A stretch of DNA of 32,015 bases from NCBI RefSeq assembly GCF_008831285.2, contig NW_022205079.1, positions 1 through 32,015 on the forward strand, written 5' to 3'. Below the pieces are notes generated by a model, which was not told the origin of the DNA, did not search any database, and saw nothing but the letters and a program-made list of their open reading frames with translations. Made by a program: the position numbers and the translations under genes. How positions within the stretch are numbered: the stretch's first letter is position 1; every line of letters begins with the position of its first letter. Below are positions 1-10,388 of this stretch, piece by piece. Origin of the DNA: Nymphaea colorata (Eukaryota > Streptophyta > Magnoliopsida > Nymphaeales > Nymphaeaceae).

Positions 1-62
1 CCAACCCCAACCCCAACCCCAACCCCAACCCCAACCCCAACCCCAACCCCAACCCCAACCCC
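1..62. repeat. Left telomere, C4A2 repeats
   Basis: Perfect tandem CCCCAA repeats from the first base to position 62, followed directly by unique sequence. C4A2 at the left end is the strand expected for a G4T2 telomere and is typical of oligohymenophorean ciliates such as Tetrahymena, as opposed to C4A4 in spirotrichs. Together with the right-hand repeat it shows that the window is a full linear chromosome. Confidence 0.97.
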
Positions 63-697
63 GATGATTTTTATTCAAATATTGATTTATATACGCCCAA
101 ATCAGATTTGGCATCGATATGATTCAATAATGCGATGGTATGTATCCCACAAGTATCCTAATTTCCATTATCCTCTATTTTTGCTCTAAACTTATATCAT
201 CCATCCTGCCCGCCATCATCCATCCCACAATCCTCCCAACTCTCGCCGCCATCCTGCAGCAAAGTTGAAGGGCCTAATCCTGAGCCCATTGATCAAGAAT
301 TCATTTAAAAATCACCCCAAACGAACGATTGGGTTTGCAAACATATCACATTTTTAAAGATTTACATCACGACCCAGAGCCCTCCAAACGCGAACGCTGC
401 ATCCCACCGACAGTCTTCCCTTCGTTTTCATGACTGTCTGAGCTACGGAGTAAGAATTTGGGGCCTTTTTCTGTGTTGTGGAAAAATAATTATTGGCGAA
501 GACCTCCAGAATGTTCAGAAAACTAGATTATACTCAGCCAATACCCGACCTCATGCCTCTCCTATCATTTTTCTTCCATATCCTTCGGTCAAGGTCCCAT
601 CCTGCTTCTATTCTTTCCGTCAGTTGGCCATATCTATCGAATGCCCTTCGCTATTAAGCTTGAACGGATGGTGACTATTAATAATTGATTAAAAGCA
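63..697. other. Left subtelomeric region without a convincing gene
   Basis: No reading frame with coding character was seen on either strand when TAA and TAG are read as sense and TGA as stop. A short frame starting at the ATG near 510 runs about 50 codons to a TGA near 660. It has no recognisable motif and is not called. The stretch just upstream of 698 presumably holds the promoter of the small TIM gene. Confidence 0.5.
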
Positions 698-924
698 ATG
701 GAGGCCATCATCACTCCTTTCAACAAGCGCGAGATCAACCTTTGCTCCGACCGCTGCATCACCACTCTCCACCACAAGAGCTTCACTCCCGACGAACTTA
801 CGTGCCTCCAGAGGTAACCCGTCTATCATTTAGATGCACCAGGAATATGCTACGCGCTGGCAATGGGTGGCAGAGATTAAGATCGGATTCTTAGGAGTTG
901 CAACTTAAGGAGAGCGGGCTTTGA
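698..924 (+). CDS. Small TIM chaperone (Tim8/9/10/13 family), one 20-nt intron
   Basis: Product of about 68 residues, normal for small TIMs, which ferry hydrophobic precursors across the mitochondrial intermembrane space as hexameric rings. The diagnostic twin CX3C motif is present: C16-SDR-C20 and C36-LQR-C40, separated by 15 residues. The last cysteine is only in frame after removing an intron at 814-833 (GTAACCCGTCTATCATTTAG). Without splicing the second motif is lost. An in-frame TGA at 686-688 precedes the ATG at 698, which fixes the start. One internal TAG (Ser-Asp-Ser-E) is read as Glu, and the stop is TGA at 922-924. The sequence does not say which small TIM paralogue it is; the family assignment is firm, the subtype open. 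Confidence 0.85.
814..833 (+). other. 20-nt spliceosomal intron in small TIM gene
   Basis: GTAACCCGTCTATCATTTAG. Removing it restores the second CX3C motif (CLQRC), so the protein family supports the boundaries. Confidence 0.88.
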
Positions 925-1260
925 AGCAAAAAAAAGAATGATGGTTAATAATTTGTGTTTGTTTATTTTTTATTATACTTGACAGAGGAAATCAGGTGAA
1001 CCTCACCCTTACACATGGAAATAAATAAAAAAAGAGAGAATTATGGTGTGGATATACGGGAAAAAGGAATGGAGAAAGATGGAACGATGGGTTCAATGGC
1101 TTTGGATAATAGGATTGATTTATATTTAAAAATACTGGCCTTGGATGGCATTTCCGTTTGATTTTTGGGGTGGTGGACGGTTGATGGTAAAAATCAAGGT
1201 CTATTGGAAGTAAATTATCGATTTTTCTTGCTATTTCTTCTTTCCATACCATGGTTTCAT
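925..1260. other. Convergent intergenic region, nothing recognised
   Basis: AT-rich stretch between the TGA of the small TIM gene and the TGA of the minus-strand gene ending at 1261. Frames open here on the minus strand look like low-complexity shadows (Pro, Phe, Tyr and His rich) and start after a stop. It probably holds the two 3' UTRs. Confidence 0.5.
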
Positions 1261-1527
1261 TCACTGCCCACCGATACTCCAGGACTGCATTGGAATGCTC
1301 CTCAAGACTTCTTTCTCATCGATGGGGTCCGGTACTCTCAGGGCGGTTATATTTCGATCGTTCCTTTCGAAGGCTTCCCGCAATTCCATGGCAATCCTGA
1401 CCACGTTTTCCTTGATCTCCTATGGCGGGTCTTCCTTCTTGCCCTATCCCGAGGCCTGGATGATGGAGAAGAGCTGCTACCACGAGTTGGCAATCTGCAG
1501 CATGGTTTATTATACTTCGTGGATCAT
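1261..1527 (-). CDS. Small helical protein, unassigned
   Basis: About 88 residues from ATG at 1527 to TGA at 1263-1261, with four in-frame TAA/TAG codons read as Glu plus upstream ones if the start lies further out. The sequence is strongly helical: a core around N-S-W-E-Q-L-F-S-I-I-Q-A-S-G, a charged stretch with E-E-I-K-E-N-V-V-R-I-A-M-E-L, then L-R-V-P-D-P-I-D. No homologue is recognised. Size and amphipathic character suggest a small subunit of a complex, but that is a guess. It is divergent from NDUFAF7, with 130 bp between the two start codons. In-frame TAA codons continue upstream of the chosen ATG, so the N-terminus is uncertain. Confidence 0.55.
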
Positions 1528-1657
1528 CTATGCCTATCCAACAAGCAAATATTATTATTAAGTTTAAATCGGGGGGAATAGACTGATTGTTAGATAGATA
1601 GGGGTATATATGGATGGGTATGTGAGGCAAATATGACCGTATTTAAGTTTATAAATC
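1528..1657. promoter_or_regulatory. Divergent promoter region, 130 bp
   Basis: Spacer between the starts of the minus-strand small gene (1527) and NDUFAF7 (1658). It must carry both 5' UTRs and promoters. It is AT-rich with no recognised box. Inference from gene orientation only. Confidence 0.4.
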
Positions 1658-3092
1658 ATGATTAAAGTTGGCATTAATACTCTCATCAGAAGAACCTTCA
1701 CGACCACTTCCCCGATCCTCAAGAAAAGTCACACATTCTCATAGTTATAACTAAAGCAGCTGATATCATAGCCGAACGAGTTGCGATAGGCGATGGTCGA
1801 GCAGATAAGGCAGTTCGGCGAGTTGTCTGTTCCGAACTATTGGAAGCAGGCGCTGACTGATGAACGGTTCGGATACTATCGGCAGCAGAACGTATTCTCC
1901 AAGGAAGGGGATTTCATCACTGCTCCTGAAATCTCCACTCTCTTTGGAGAAATGGTCGCCACTTGGATCGCCGTCTTCCTGCAATCCCCCAAAGTGGCTG
2001 CGCTCAACGCCTTCACCAATGCAGTAGAAAAACCCTTTAGGATTGTGGAGCTGGGTGGAGGAAGAGGCATGCTGATGCAGGACATCCTGAGAAGTTTCCA
2101 TTCCTACAAGATAAACAACCATTTCGATCTTTGCTTCATCTAAAGTACCGACCTTTCGATGTAGTCTCGGAGTACAATCGCAAGTAGCAGCAAAAGAACG
2201 TTATGGACGAGTTCAAAAAGAACAAAACATTCTTCAGGTTCGATTACGAGAATGCAACGCCTTTGAGAGAGGAATTCATTGCTGAGAATTAGTTCAAAGA
2301 GATACGGTTGAAATGGTTCAGTAAGTTGTAGGACTTGGTAAAGGAGGATTACGAGGCGAAGAAGAAGGGAAAGTAGGTCCCTTTGACCATCTTCGTGATG
2401 AATGAATTCTTCGATGCGTTGCCCATCACCATCCTGGAGTATACTAGTTTCGGATGGAGATAGAAAGTTCTAAAACTGAGCCAAAATCCATAGTAAATGC
2501 CCATATAAATAGACTTCCGTTTGTTTTGGATAACTCATCACAGCCACTCCACCAAAAATTAATCCCAAATATAGACAAGCCTGCAGTGGGTGACCGGTTA
2601 TAGATCAGTCCCTAAAGCTACATCACATGGATATGATGGCAAGATGATAAAATTGACTGGCGGTGCCATTCTCAACATCGATTATGGAGGGAACGGCCCA
2701 TTTGTCGACAGTATCAGGGCCATCAAGAGTCATAAGTATATACCAGCTCCATTCTATTGGCAAATACCAGGAATTTGCGATCTGTCAGCTCACGTGGCCT
2801 TCGCTCCTCTCGCCCAGTACGCGTAAACAATCACACATTTAGAGAAAGAGTGCCAGGAGTAAAGGCTTTCGAGCTTATCCCCAGCAATTCTTCCTATAGG
2901 CCATGGGATATAGACCAGAGTATAGGCTCTGAGCAAGGGCGCCCCAAGGAAAAGGTGCAACGACTTGAGAGTGAATATAAGAGATTAACTTCACCGGAGG
3001 AGATGGGTTAATTTTTCAAGGTTCAGATAATTTCTTTGGAGTAATACGGTGAGATTTACCCTCACATCACTGTCAATCCAAACGTCTACTGA
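1658..3092 (+). CDS. NDUFAF7: NDUFAF7-type mitochondrial methyltransferase, complex I assembly
   Basis: Family members (DUF185/Midnolin-type SAM methyltransferases) dimethylate an arginine of the complex I subunit NDUFS2 in the mitochondrial matrix. Seen here: a basic, Ser/Thr-rich N-terminus after ATG 1658 like a mitochondrial presequence, the block G-D-F-I-T-A-P-E-I-S, SAM motif I V-E-L-G-G-G-R-G, then N-E-F-F-D-A-L-P, G-D-R-L-E-I-S-P-E, G-G-A-I-L-N-I-D-Y-G and the terminal M-G-E-F-F-K-V. Three 20-nt introns (2145-2164, 2493-2512, 2823-2842) each restore the conserved frame. Several family Glu positions are TAA or TAG. One unresolved frame change lies between 2616 and 2641: adding one base on each side of a short segment restores the family spacing before G-G-A-I-L. 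Stop TGA 3090-3092. About 450 residues, normal length. Confidence 0.9.
2145..2164 (+). other. 20-nt intron 1 of NDUFAF7
   Basis: GTACCGACCTTTCGATGTAG. Splicing joins L-C-F-I-E to I-S-E-Y, matching the conserved hydrophobic-E-hydrophobic-S strand of the family. Confidence 0.85.
2493..2512 (+). other. 20-nt intron 2 of NDUFAF7
   Basis: GTAAATGCCCATATAAATAG. Splicing joins the G-W-R-E segment to the frame that encodes G-D-R-L-E-I-S-P-E. A TAA codon is split across the junction. Confidence 0.85.
2823..2842 (+). other. 20-nt intron 3 of NDUFAF7
   Basis: GTAAACAATCACACATTTAG. Splicing joins L-A-Q-Y-A to E-R-V-P-G-V-K, after which the frame stays open to the family C-terminus. Confidence 0.85.
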
Positions 3093-3124
3093 TCAATACA
3101 TATAATTGCGATAAGGGAAAGATA

Positions 3125-4458
3125 TCAATTGTTTTCGTCGATTTAGTTCTTGTGCAATTTGATGAGGTTGTGGATATCCTACAAGGCTCTCAGTTTTCTT
3201 CTCTAACCTTCTTCTGGGTGTATCGAGGAAGCCATGACATTCTTAGCCTTGGCTTATGAGTTTTGTATATGTAATGACTGCAATTCCGCAACCTAATTGC
3301 GAAGACTTTCGATTTCCTGTTCCCAAAATGAGCTTTTTCTTCTTGCTTTTTCGATCTATTGCGCCATCTTGTAGTTATCTGATTCGAGAGTGATGATTTT
3401 TCTCTGGGCTTAGTGAAGCAAGGCCTTGTTTTCGGAAAGTTATTTGCATTTTAGGGTGAAGGAGTTTCTTAGGTCTTGGATTTACTTGAATAGCATTGAC
3501 TTGTGGGATTAAATGGCTTGGATTTGCTATGATTATTGTCTTCTCAGAGTGCATTCATTCATCCATTTATTCTTTTCCCTTTCTCCTTCTCCAGCTCCTC
3601 CTATAGAGCTTTCTTCATCTATTTCGATTCCAGTGTTGATTTTTCCCACAATTTTTCCATTTCCTTCTTTTGGGACTTGAATTTTTCAGACTCCAGTCTC
3701 AGATATCTGATATCTCTTCCATGAAGACCATTTCTTCCGCTTTGTTTTATAGTGATTTTTCATAACTTATGCATTTTTCCTTCAAGGCTCTGCACTGAAG
3801 CTACCATTCGTCGATCAATCCCTAGAGGTCAGCATTAGATTTCATGAGTTATTCATTTTCCAGTCTTAACCTTTCTTCATTAATTTTGATCTGTTCGGTC
3901 ATGTTCTTTATATCCTGCTATTTCCGTTAGTCCTCTTAACGATATTAACAACTTATTTCTTCAGCTTTATATCTCTTTCTGCAATTTTTGGTTATTTCTC
4001 ATCACAAGATTGTACTTTTATTCCTCTTCCTTGCGATAGGACTCATAAATGAATACCATTTCTTCGATTTCTAGCTGAAACTTGTTGCGTTCGCTCATGA
4101 TTTCCTTCATTTGCGAGTTGAAGACTTCGAAGATCTCGTTGACTGTCTTTGCGATCCGGGTCTAATCATGCGAGAGGATGCATCTTCTCAGTTTGTTTAT
4201 CTATATCTAGATCTTGAGTTTAGTCTATCGGCTTATGCACTCGACATCGATCAGTTGGATATCTTTGGTCTGCTTATTCTCCTTGTTCTCCCGAACATCA
4301 CTCGGGGTTACTCTTGACATATGATCTTACTTTTTGCTTTGTTTGATCATTCTAAGTTCCTCTTTCAGTGACCCTATCTCTTGCATGAGTGATCCGATGG
4401 GAAGCGTATCTTCGGATTTGATGCGATTTAATTTTTTATTGCAATTTTGGGTCGTCAT
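3125..4458 (-). CDS. Coiled-coil protein, unassigned
   Basis: About 440 codons from ATG 4458 to TGA 3127-3125. Almost the entire protein is charged heptad-like sequence rich in Lys, Glu, Gln and Leu, with many TAA/TAG codons that give continuous helix when read as Glu (for example L-E-N-E-E-L-M-K-S-N and A-D-L-E-G-L-I-D-E-W-E). No globular domain is recognised. Such proteins are common in ciliate basal bodies, cortex and Golgi, but nothing here decides between them. At least three frame changes occur: near 3960-3985, 3708-3722 and 3550-3570. Each lies where one or two missing bases (GAG|GAT, AAG|GAA) would restore a coiled coil. It starts divergently from the next coiled-coil gene, 82 bp away, and ends 32 bp from the NDUFAF7 stop. 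Confidence 0.7.
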
Positions 4459-4540
4459 TTTCTTTTTCTAATTCATTTAAAAAGGGTGATTATATCATCA
4501 CCCTACCATATGCAATATAATTGCAATTTATTCGTTAAAG
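4459..4540. promoter_or_regulatory. 82-bp divergent promoter
   Basis: Only 82 bp separate the start codons of two long coiled-coil genes on opposite strands, so the spacer must serve both. It contains AAAAAGGG and TATATC-like AT-rich stretches but no recognised motif. Joint control of the two genes is plausible but not shown. Confidence 0.4.
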
Positions 4541-7122
4541 ATGAACGTGAGTCAAATCAGAGAGAAGTACAAACAGATCCTCGACGATAGCGAGGACAGT
4601 GACGAGGAAATAGAGAATAAATCATATAAATCTAAAGCGCCCCTTGGGAGGACCAGAGTGCTCACATAGCAAAATTAAAATCTAAGCCAATCTGTCGTAA
4701 CGGATTGCCAACCATCGTCCAAGATTGTGGTCTCGTTGAAATAACGCATCGCACAGGGACTCAAGAATCTCGGTAAGAAGGATGAGGAGATTGTAGGATT
4801 GAAGCAATAGATCATTCGGATGGAAGGCAAGAATAAACTCTTGGAAGATGAGTTGAAAGACATGAGGAAAGTGATTGAAAAATAGGAAAATAAGCTAATC
4901 GACGAAAAAGTTAGGTCAGGGACGCTGGAAGCAGAGATAAAAAGATTGAAATAGGTATTATAGGCATCGCATATGGACAAATAGCTCATATACAAGCAGG
5001 CAGAATATTATAAAAAGGAAATAAACGGCCACAAAAATGATAAAAATGGATTGAATAAGAAAATGGAGAGCATGTAGAAAGATATAAAATAGGTGGAAAA
5101 ACTGAGGAATATGAACCTTCGACTAAAAGATGATCTGAAGCGTATGCATATAATCCTCAACGAGCTGAGTTAGAAGAAAGATGGGAAGAAACTGGTGGAT
5201 AAGCATTACCTGGGCAAGCCTTACAAGGAGCATCACCATTGGTTTCCTCAAAACTTGATCGGTGAGGTGTAGCTTTTTCTCAAGAGAGAGCAAATAGGCC
5301 ACGGAAACAAAGATTTCCTCAACAATTTGGTCAAGTTTATCGACAGGTACCACCGGTAGACCAAGAGATAAAAGAAATCCAGACCAACCACTTGTAGCGA
5401 GTAGATAGATCCAGAATGTATGCTTCATCTTTTTGCGAAAAAAGCAGCTCAATCCCCGCACCCAATTCCTCGGCAAGAGTACAATAAAGGAAAATATTGT
5501 CATGAGCAGGTATACCAAAAATGGCTCGAAGAAATATACCCAGTCTCTTCTCTACACTGAGGGGCCATCATTATAGCTAAAATGCGAGCAAATTCTTTCC
5601 TAATTTTCCAAGATAATGTCATAGGCCTTACAATAGCGATAGTTAAAAAGGAAGAGAATCTTGAGGTTGATCCACGAGATGAAGCGGAGCGTTCTTTCCT
5701 TATTCTAAGAGTAAAACTGCATTAAAAATTACGAGCAGTTATGATCTCTCTATGCTTTTTAAATTGCTTTAATAAATTTATTAGCGACGAATGTCCAATC
5801 TTGCCTAGATGGAAAAACACCGGCTGAGACTCTACGGGGAAATGCTGAAGCACGATCTCAACGAACGCAGAAATCATGAAAAAATCTAAAAATAAGCAAT
5901 CTTGAAACGGGATAGTATGGACCTCGAACGCCATATCTAAGTAAAGAACCACCCACGTAGAACACTAGAAAAATGGACCTTTCCAAAAGATTGGAAATAA
6001 AGGAAATGAATACCGCCCTTAAGGAGGACAACATGATGCTGAGCACTCTGAAAAAGAGCATGCCTTTTGGGAAGACTTACGCGGAATAGGGGCAAAACTT
6101 TATAAGCGAGATTCACTAAATGGACAACAAGAGACTCAACCGGCTCAAAAACGACCTCGCTCAGCAATACCACGATAATAGAGACTTCACATCCGTAGAA
6201 TTCGGTTTATTTAGAAAAAAGAGTGATCGAAGAGAAAATCAAAGAGATTGAAAAAGTCGAGGCCGACAGACATGCCAATAGGATCAGGGAAATGCAGATG
6301 GAAAGCGTCAAGAGCTATGAGAATATCAAAAGAAAGCATCAGCAGGATATGCAACTCTTTGAAAAGCATAAAAAACTAGTTGAAGAGAACTAGAATTACA
6401 GGGATCAAATATAATCCTTTACTCAAGTTAAAGGCGGCATGCTGGATAGGTTCAATCGAAATTAATACCTGCAGCGCAGGGCCAGTCTAAGGGAAAACCA
6501 GGATGAAATCATGAAGCAGATGGAATAGTTCTAACGGAGAAAACATCAAGACACTGTAGAGTATAAAAAGAAAGTGGGAAATCTCTAGGAAAGCATGCTC
6601 GCCAGCATCCTAAGCAAACCTCCCAGATACGAACCGAAAGCCTATAGCTCAGAGCTGAGACATCAAATGCAAGAGGATAGCATGAGGAGGTTTGAAGAGA
6701 CTAGCGCCAAAAAGGAAAAGATAGAACTTAACAACATCTACGGTGGAGTCCATGGCAATTAGAGGGAAAAAATGATTAGAATCATTGATAGAGGATTGGG
6801 AATCGACCGCTACTCTCAGCAAAACCTGTCGACCAACTCCAAAAAACCGGATTTGCATATTTAGTCCCAGGTCAACGCATAAAATAACCCATAGCTACGA
6901 CTAAGCGAATCACAGAGATACCCAACTCCGAAGAACAACGAAAGACTCAACAATTCCCAGCAAATCCACGCAAATCCAATCCCTGACCATCATCACCAGC
7001 AATAGCCAGCAGTAAGGGACTTCAGCGCGTCCCAGGTGAGTAACAACAGCAGTCAGAACCGCAGATACTTCAAGAGTTACGACCTAATCACGGGAAAGAA
7101 CCGATACTATGGAGCCGAGTGA
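4541..7122 (+). CDS. Long coiled-coil protein, unassigned, two 20-nt introns
   Basis: About 845 residues from ATG 4541 to TGA 7120-7122. Residues 20-40 are acidic, followed by a coiled coil to about residue 240. A less charged middle contains W-F-P-Q-N-L-I-G-E-V-E-L-F-L, and a second long coiled coil fills most of the C-terminal half. The last 130 residues are rich in Asn, Gln, Ser and His. Introns at 5941-5960 and 6195-6214 are both 20 nt. TAG is used often and fits as Glu. Frame changes near 5430-5557 and 5735 could be one event or two genes; downstream of 6214 one more A in the A6 run restores an I-E-E-K-I-K-E-I-E-K heptad. The one-gene model rests on continuous coding character. No homologue recognised; a cytoskeletal or basal-body role is inference only. 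Confidence 0.65.
5941..5960 (+). other. 20-nt intron in coiled-coil gene
   Basis: GTAAAGAACCACCCACGTAG. Splicing keeps R-H-I-E joined to N-T-R-K-M-D-L-S-K-R-L; without it the frame soon meets TGA codons. Confidence 0.75.
6195..6214 (+). other. 20-nt intron in coiled-coil gene
   Basis: GTAGAATTCGGTTTATTTAG, directly followed by a run of six A. Splice signals match the other introns. The frame after it needs one more A to continue the coiled coil. Confidence 0.65.
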
Positions 7123-10100
7123 TTGAAATTTTGATTATTATATCAGGCATATACATATCATAGGAAAATTCTTGTGTAAATTATGGTATTTGAGGGACTG
7201 CCAATACGGCAACGCCGAAAGGATTCTATATTACAACGTCGGAATCGTGATCAGCGTATTTTACGGAATTTTACATTTACATATTGCAGAAGAATTACAT
7301 TTTTTAACCCAGAAGAACATCGGTCTTGAGATGGACCAAATCGAAGACTCGAAGAGTGTGGTAGAACATTTATTATCTGTCTTTGAATTTGTGAGGGAAT
7401 CGGCACATGGGAACCCATAGATTTTATATGTGTTTTTCTATGGTCCGATACCGTGCTAATTTTTGTTCAATCTTTCGGAAAGGTAAAGGCTGAGCCACGT
7501 ATCTTCTTGTTTTGAGACGCTGTGGTAGTGGCGAGCGTTGAAGAAAACCAATTGAAACTCTCTGTTTTATTTTGCCTAAAGGAAATAGTAAGATGTTCCT
7601 TATTCGTCAATTTTTATGGTGGATTTGCCTTGATTGATAACCGGTAAAACTGTTAATGGTTTGCACGGTATACTGATTTGATTGGATAATTTGGTGACAG
7701 GGTAAGATCGTATGAGAGCATGTTCATATTGTTATTCTTGATGATGTCTGAAACCTAAAGGAAGCGTTGGCGCTGTTTGGTGAGGTAGTTATTGAGTTAT
7801 GAAATATTGGTAGCAACTATTTGGATGATTGCATCGGTCATTAGCTAATTCTCCTATTCCTACTTGATCAGTTCCAGCAAGTATTTCAATCTGTTTCTCC
7901 AATTGATTTTTTATTTTAGCACAAGGATATCTTGCGAGTTGAGGAATCTTTTGATGGCTTGCATGAGAAAGTAGTCATAGTTTAGCAGCTACAGATGTTT
8001 ATGCTAGTTTCTATTCTCGAGCATCAGTTTCTTCTCCGAGAAAAGGAGCCTAAATTACAAATGGAAAGAAAAGGGACGGTGGTTGGGGATGAAGTTGATG
8101 TTCTTGCTGGGACGCTTGAAGATCAGTTTTACCTCCATGACTGTCGAGTAAAGTTGCTTCCGGCCCACAATGCACTCCTTTTCCAACGTATTCTCCACTC
8201 CTTATATGAGAAGCCTTATGGGTTCGTTATTCGTTGGCTGGAAGAAATCGAAATGCACCTCATAGGAATTTTCATACTTCCACAAATACTTCGTTGCTTA
8301 CAAGATCAAAAACTACAGCTCTGAGACATCGATGAAGTGAACGTAAAGCACTTTGATCACCTTGAATTCATGGATTTCCTTTTAGAGTGAACAGATCAAT
8401 TGGCCAATGAGTTGCTGGCCGATCCTGGCATCAATGAGGTAGATAAAAGGGGCATTCTATACAATCTTGATTAAATCTATGGAGTTATATTGCATCTATC
8501 GAAAGTCCGGTATTGAGTTTTTGAACATATTTTCAATCTATGTGTTTAGATTCTTCTATTATACGAAGATGTGTGTGAATTAGATGGGCGGTTTCACGTA
8601 TTTTTAAGGTTAGAATGGAAAGATTGATTTCATTGTTTATTTTACTTTATTGTCGATGTATACTTACAGTGCCTAGTTTTAGTGGCTTTTGGAATTGTGG
8701 CCGATGTTGAAGTCCTCTTTCACCTTCCGGATCACCTAAGATTTCAGCATGTTCAGTAAATTCATGTCTACTCCTTGTGTATTGACAGAGTTTTAGTTTT
8801 TCTGAAGGATGATCGAATTTTTCAATGGTGAATCCTTCTCAAGATCGATGATAGATTTCTAGACGGCGCCAGGCATCGATATGAGTTTCTTTCTCAAAGG
8901 AGATTACTTTTTATTGAACTAAATGACTATTTTTTCCTTCTTGTTATTTGAGTTGCTATTCTATCTGACCCTGAAGGTGGTGACGGATTTTGCCTTTTTG
9001 TTTAAGAATGGAGATTATATCTTCTTCAGGACTAGATTGGAAACCTATTCCTTTTTTTAGTTGTTGAGAAGTTTTTCTTCAGCTCGGATCATCGGTTTTT
9101 TAAGGACGTTAAGATCATAAACTTTTCTACTTCTTATATTATACCGATACTCCTCGGACAAAACTTACATTTTGTTCAATATTTATGCCAAGTGTTATCT
9201 CTGAGGCATGAAGATGTGCTTCAGCAGTTAGTGCTATATCGTTTTTTCTGTCCTTCTTTCAAAGCCAAGCACACATTCCAACAAAAACGGGTCATTTTTA
9301 GGAGCAAATGTATAGAATTGATTCAAAAATGACACTTTGAGAAACCCCAGATCTGTGAGTATCTTCAGGAGATAGTTATCGTCATAGAAATAATATTCCA
9401 TTCTTTATTTTTGCTTCCTGATATCGTGGGTAAGAGAGGCTATGTATTCTTTCCATTTCAAGATCAGCTAAAGAACGTAGAGAGTCAGCTTGCTGAGATG
9501 GTTAAAGCAATCAGAGAACAGTTAAAACTTAGTTTTGCTCATTTTCCCTTCGGAGGTTTGCTAGCTCAGTTTCAGTTTATATCCTTGCGCTCGATATTTT
9601 TCTCTTTAATTTTTTCTCCTCTCGTTGAATAATCTTTCCTTCGAAACGTGCAAATACTCATACACATCTTCCGGTTTTAGTTCAGCAAGATGTTTTTCAA
9701 ATTGCGTAGGCAAGCCTCTCTGGCATTGATGCTTTTGAAAGAGAGAAATAAATATGCTCCTATCTTTTGATCAGTTCTTATTATTTGGCGAAGGCGGGTG
9801 CAATATTTTGGAAAAACGCGGTGAAGATATACTTTTCGAAGTAATATCTGTGAAAAAAAGGGATGTTTCTGTTGTGCCATAGCAGTTCCAGCTTGGTCAA
9901 CTGTTTATCGAGGTCGATATCATCCCTGAGGATGCGTAGATGCAATTTTTCAGACATGATTTGATAATTTTTGGATATTTATTATGATTTGAATGAGGTT
10001 ACCATCTGTCCTCGGTTTCTTTAGGAATATGATCCATGCTTCAGCTCGAAAGTTTCATAAACGATATCGTAATTGGTGAAGAATAAAAATTGCAGCATTT

Positions 10101-10171
10101 CCTTTTGGTGTAGAAGTAACTAGTTGCTCAGATTGGTCTATGGGTAAGCCTAGAGATCCTTTCTTTCGGTC
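7088..10171 (-). CDS. Very long unassigned protein, about 1,000 residues
   Basis: Reading from ATG 10171 downward, coding-like sequence continues for about 3 kb once TAA/TAG are Glu. Only a few frame breaks occur (near 9860, 9685, 7737 and 7460), each consistent with one missing base. A segment of about 600 codons between roughly 9680 and 7740 has no TGA at all. Character: helical, Lys/Glu/Phe/Tyr rich N-terminal third, a Ser/Lys-rich linker, then a more globular C-terminal half with F-I-Y-L-I-D-A-R-I-G-Q-Q and E-F-Q-L-V-F-F-N-A-R-H-Y. No domain was recognised. The first 70 codons include an AT-rich stretch, so an alternative start is ATG near 9957. The last in-frame TGA (7090-7088) would overlap the 3' end of the plus-strand coiled-coil gene by 35 bp. 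Confidence 0.6.
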
Positions 10172-10388
10172 ATTATGTTTGGCTTTGATTTTATTAAGAT
10201 TATAAAACCATCCAGCTTAATTATGAATCATCTGCATACATGACATCTATCCACACCATCTGGACATAGGTATATAGACCAAAAAGTAGAAAGAAAAACT
10301 AGCAAAAGTAACTACTCGATGATTGCATAAACAGAGCAATTAAAGTTTTGGAGGAATAACCGATTATTTATCTCTTCCATTCTATCGA
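10172..10388. promoter_or_regulatory. Divergent spacer, 217 bp
   Basis: AT-rich region between the start of the long minus-strand gene (10171) and the CENP-B-like gene (10389). No coding frame or known motif was seen. It must contain both promoters. Confidence 0.35.

Noticed and set aside
1165-1581. Plus-strand open frame of 138 codons
   Set aside because: It is antisense to the minus-strand small helical gene, whose frame has better codon use and a TGA stop. The plus frame looks like a hydrophobic shadow.
7172-7420. Plus-strand 82-codon frame downstream of the coiled-coil gene
   Set aside because: Antisense to the 3' part of the long minus-strand gene, which reads N-L-W-V-P-M-C-R-F-P-H-K and onward in a natural frame.
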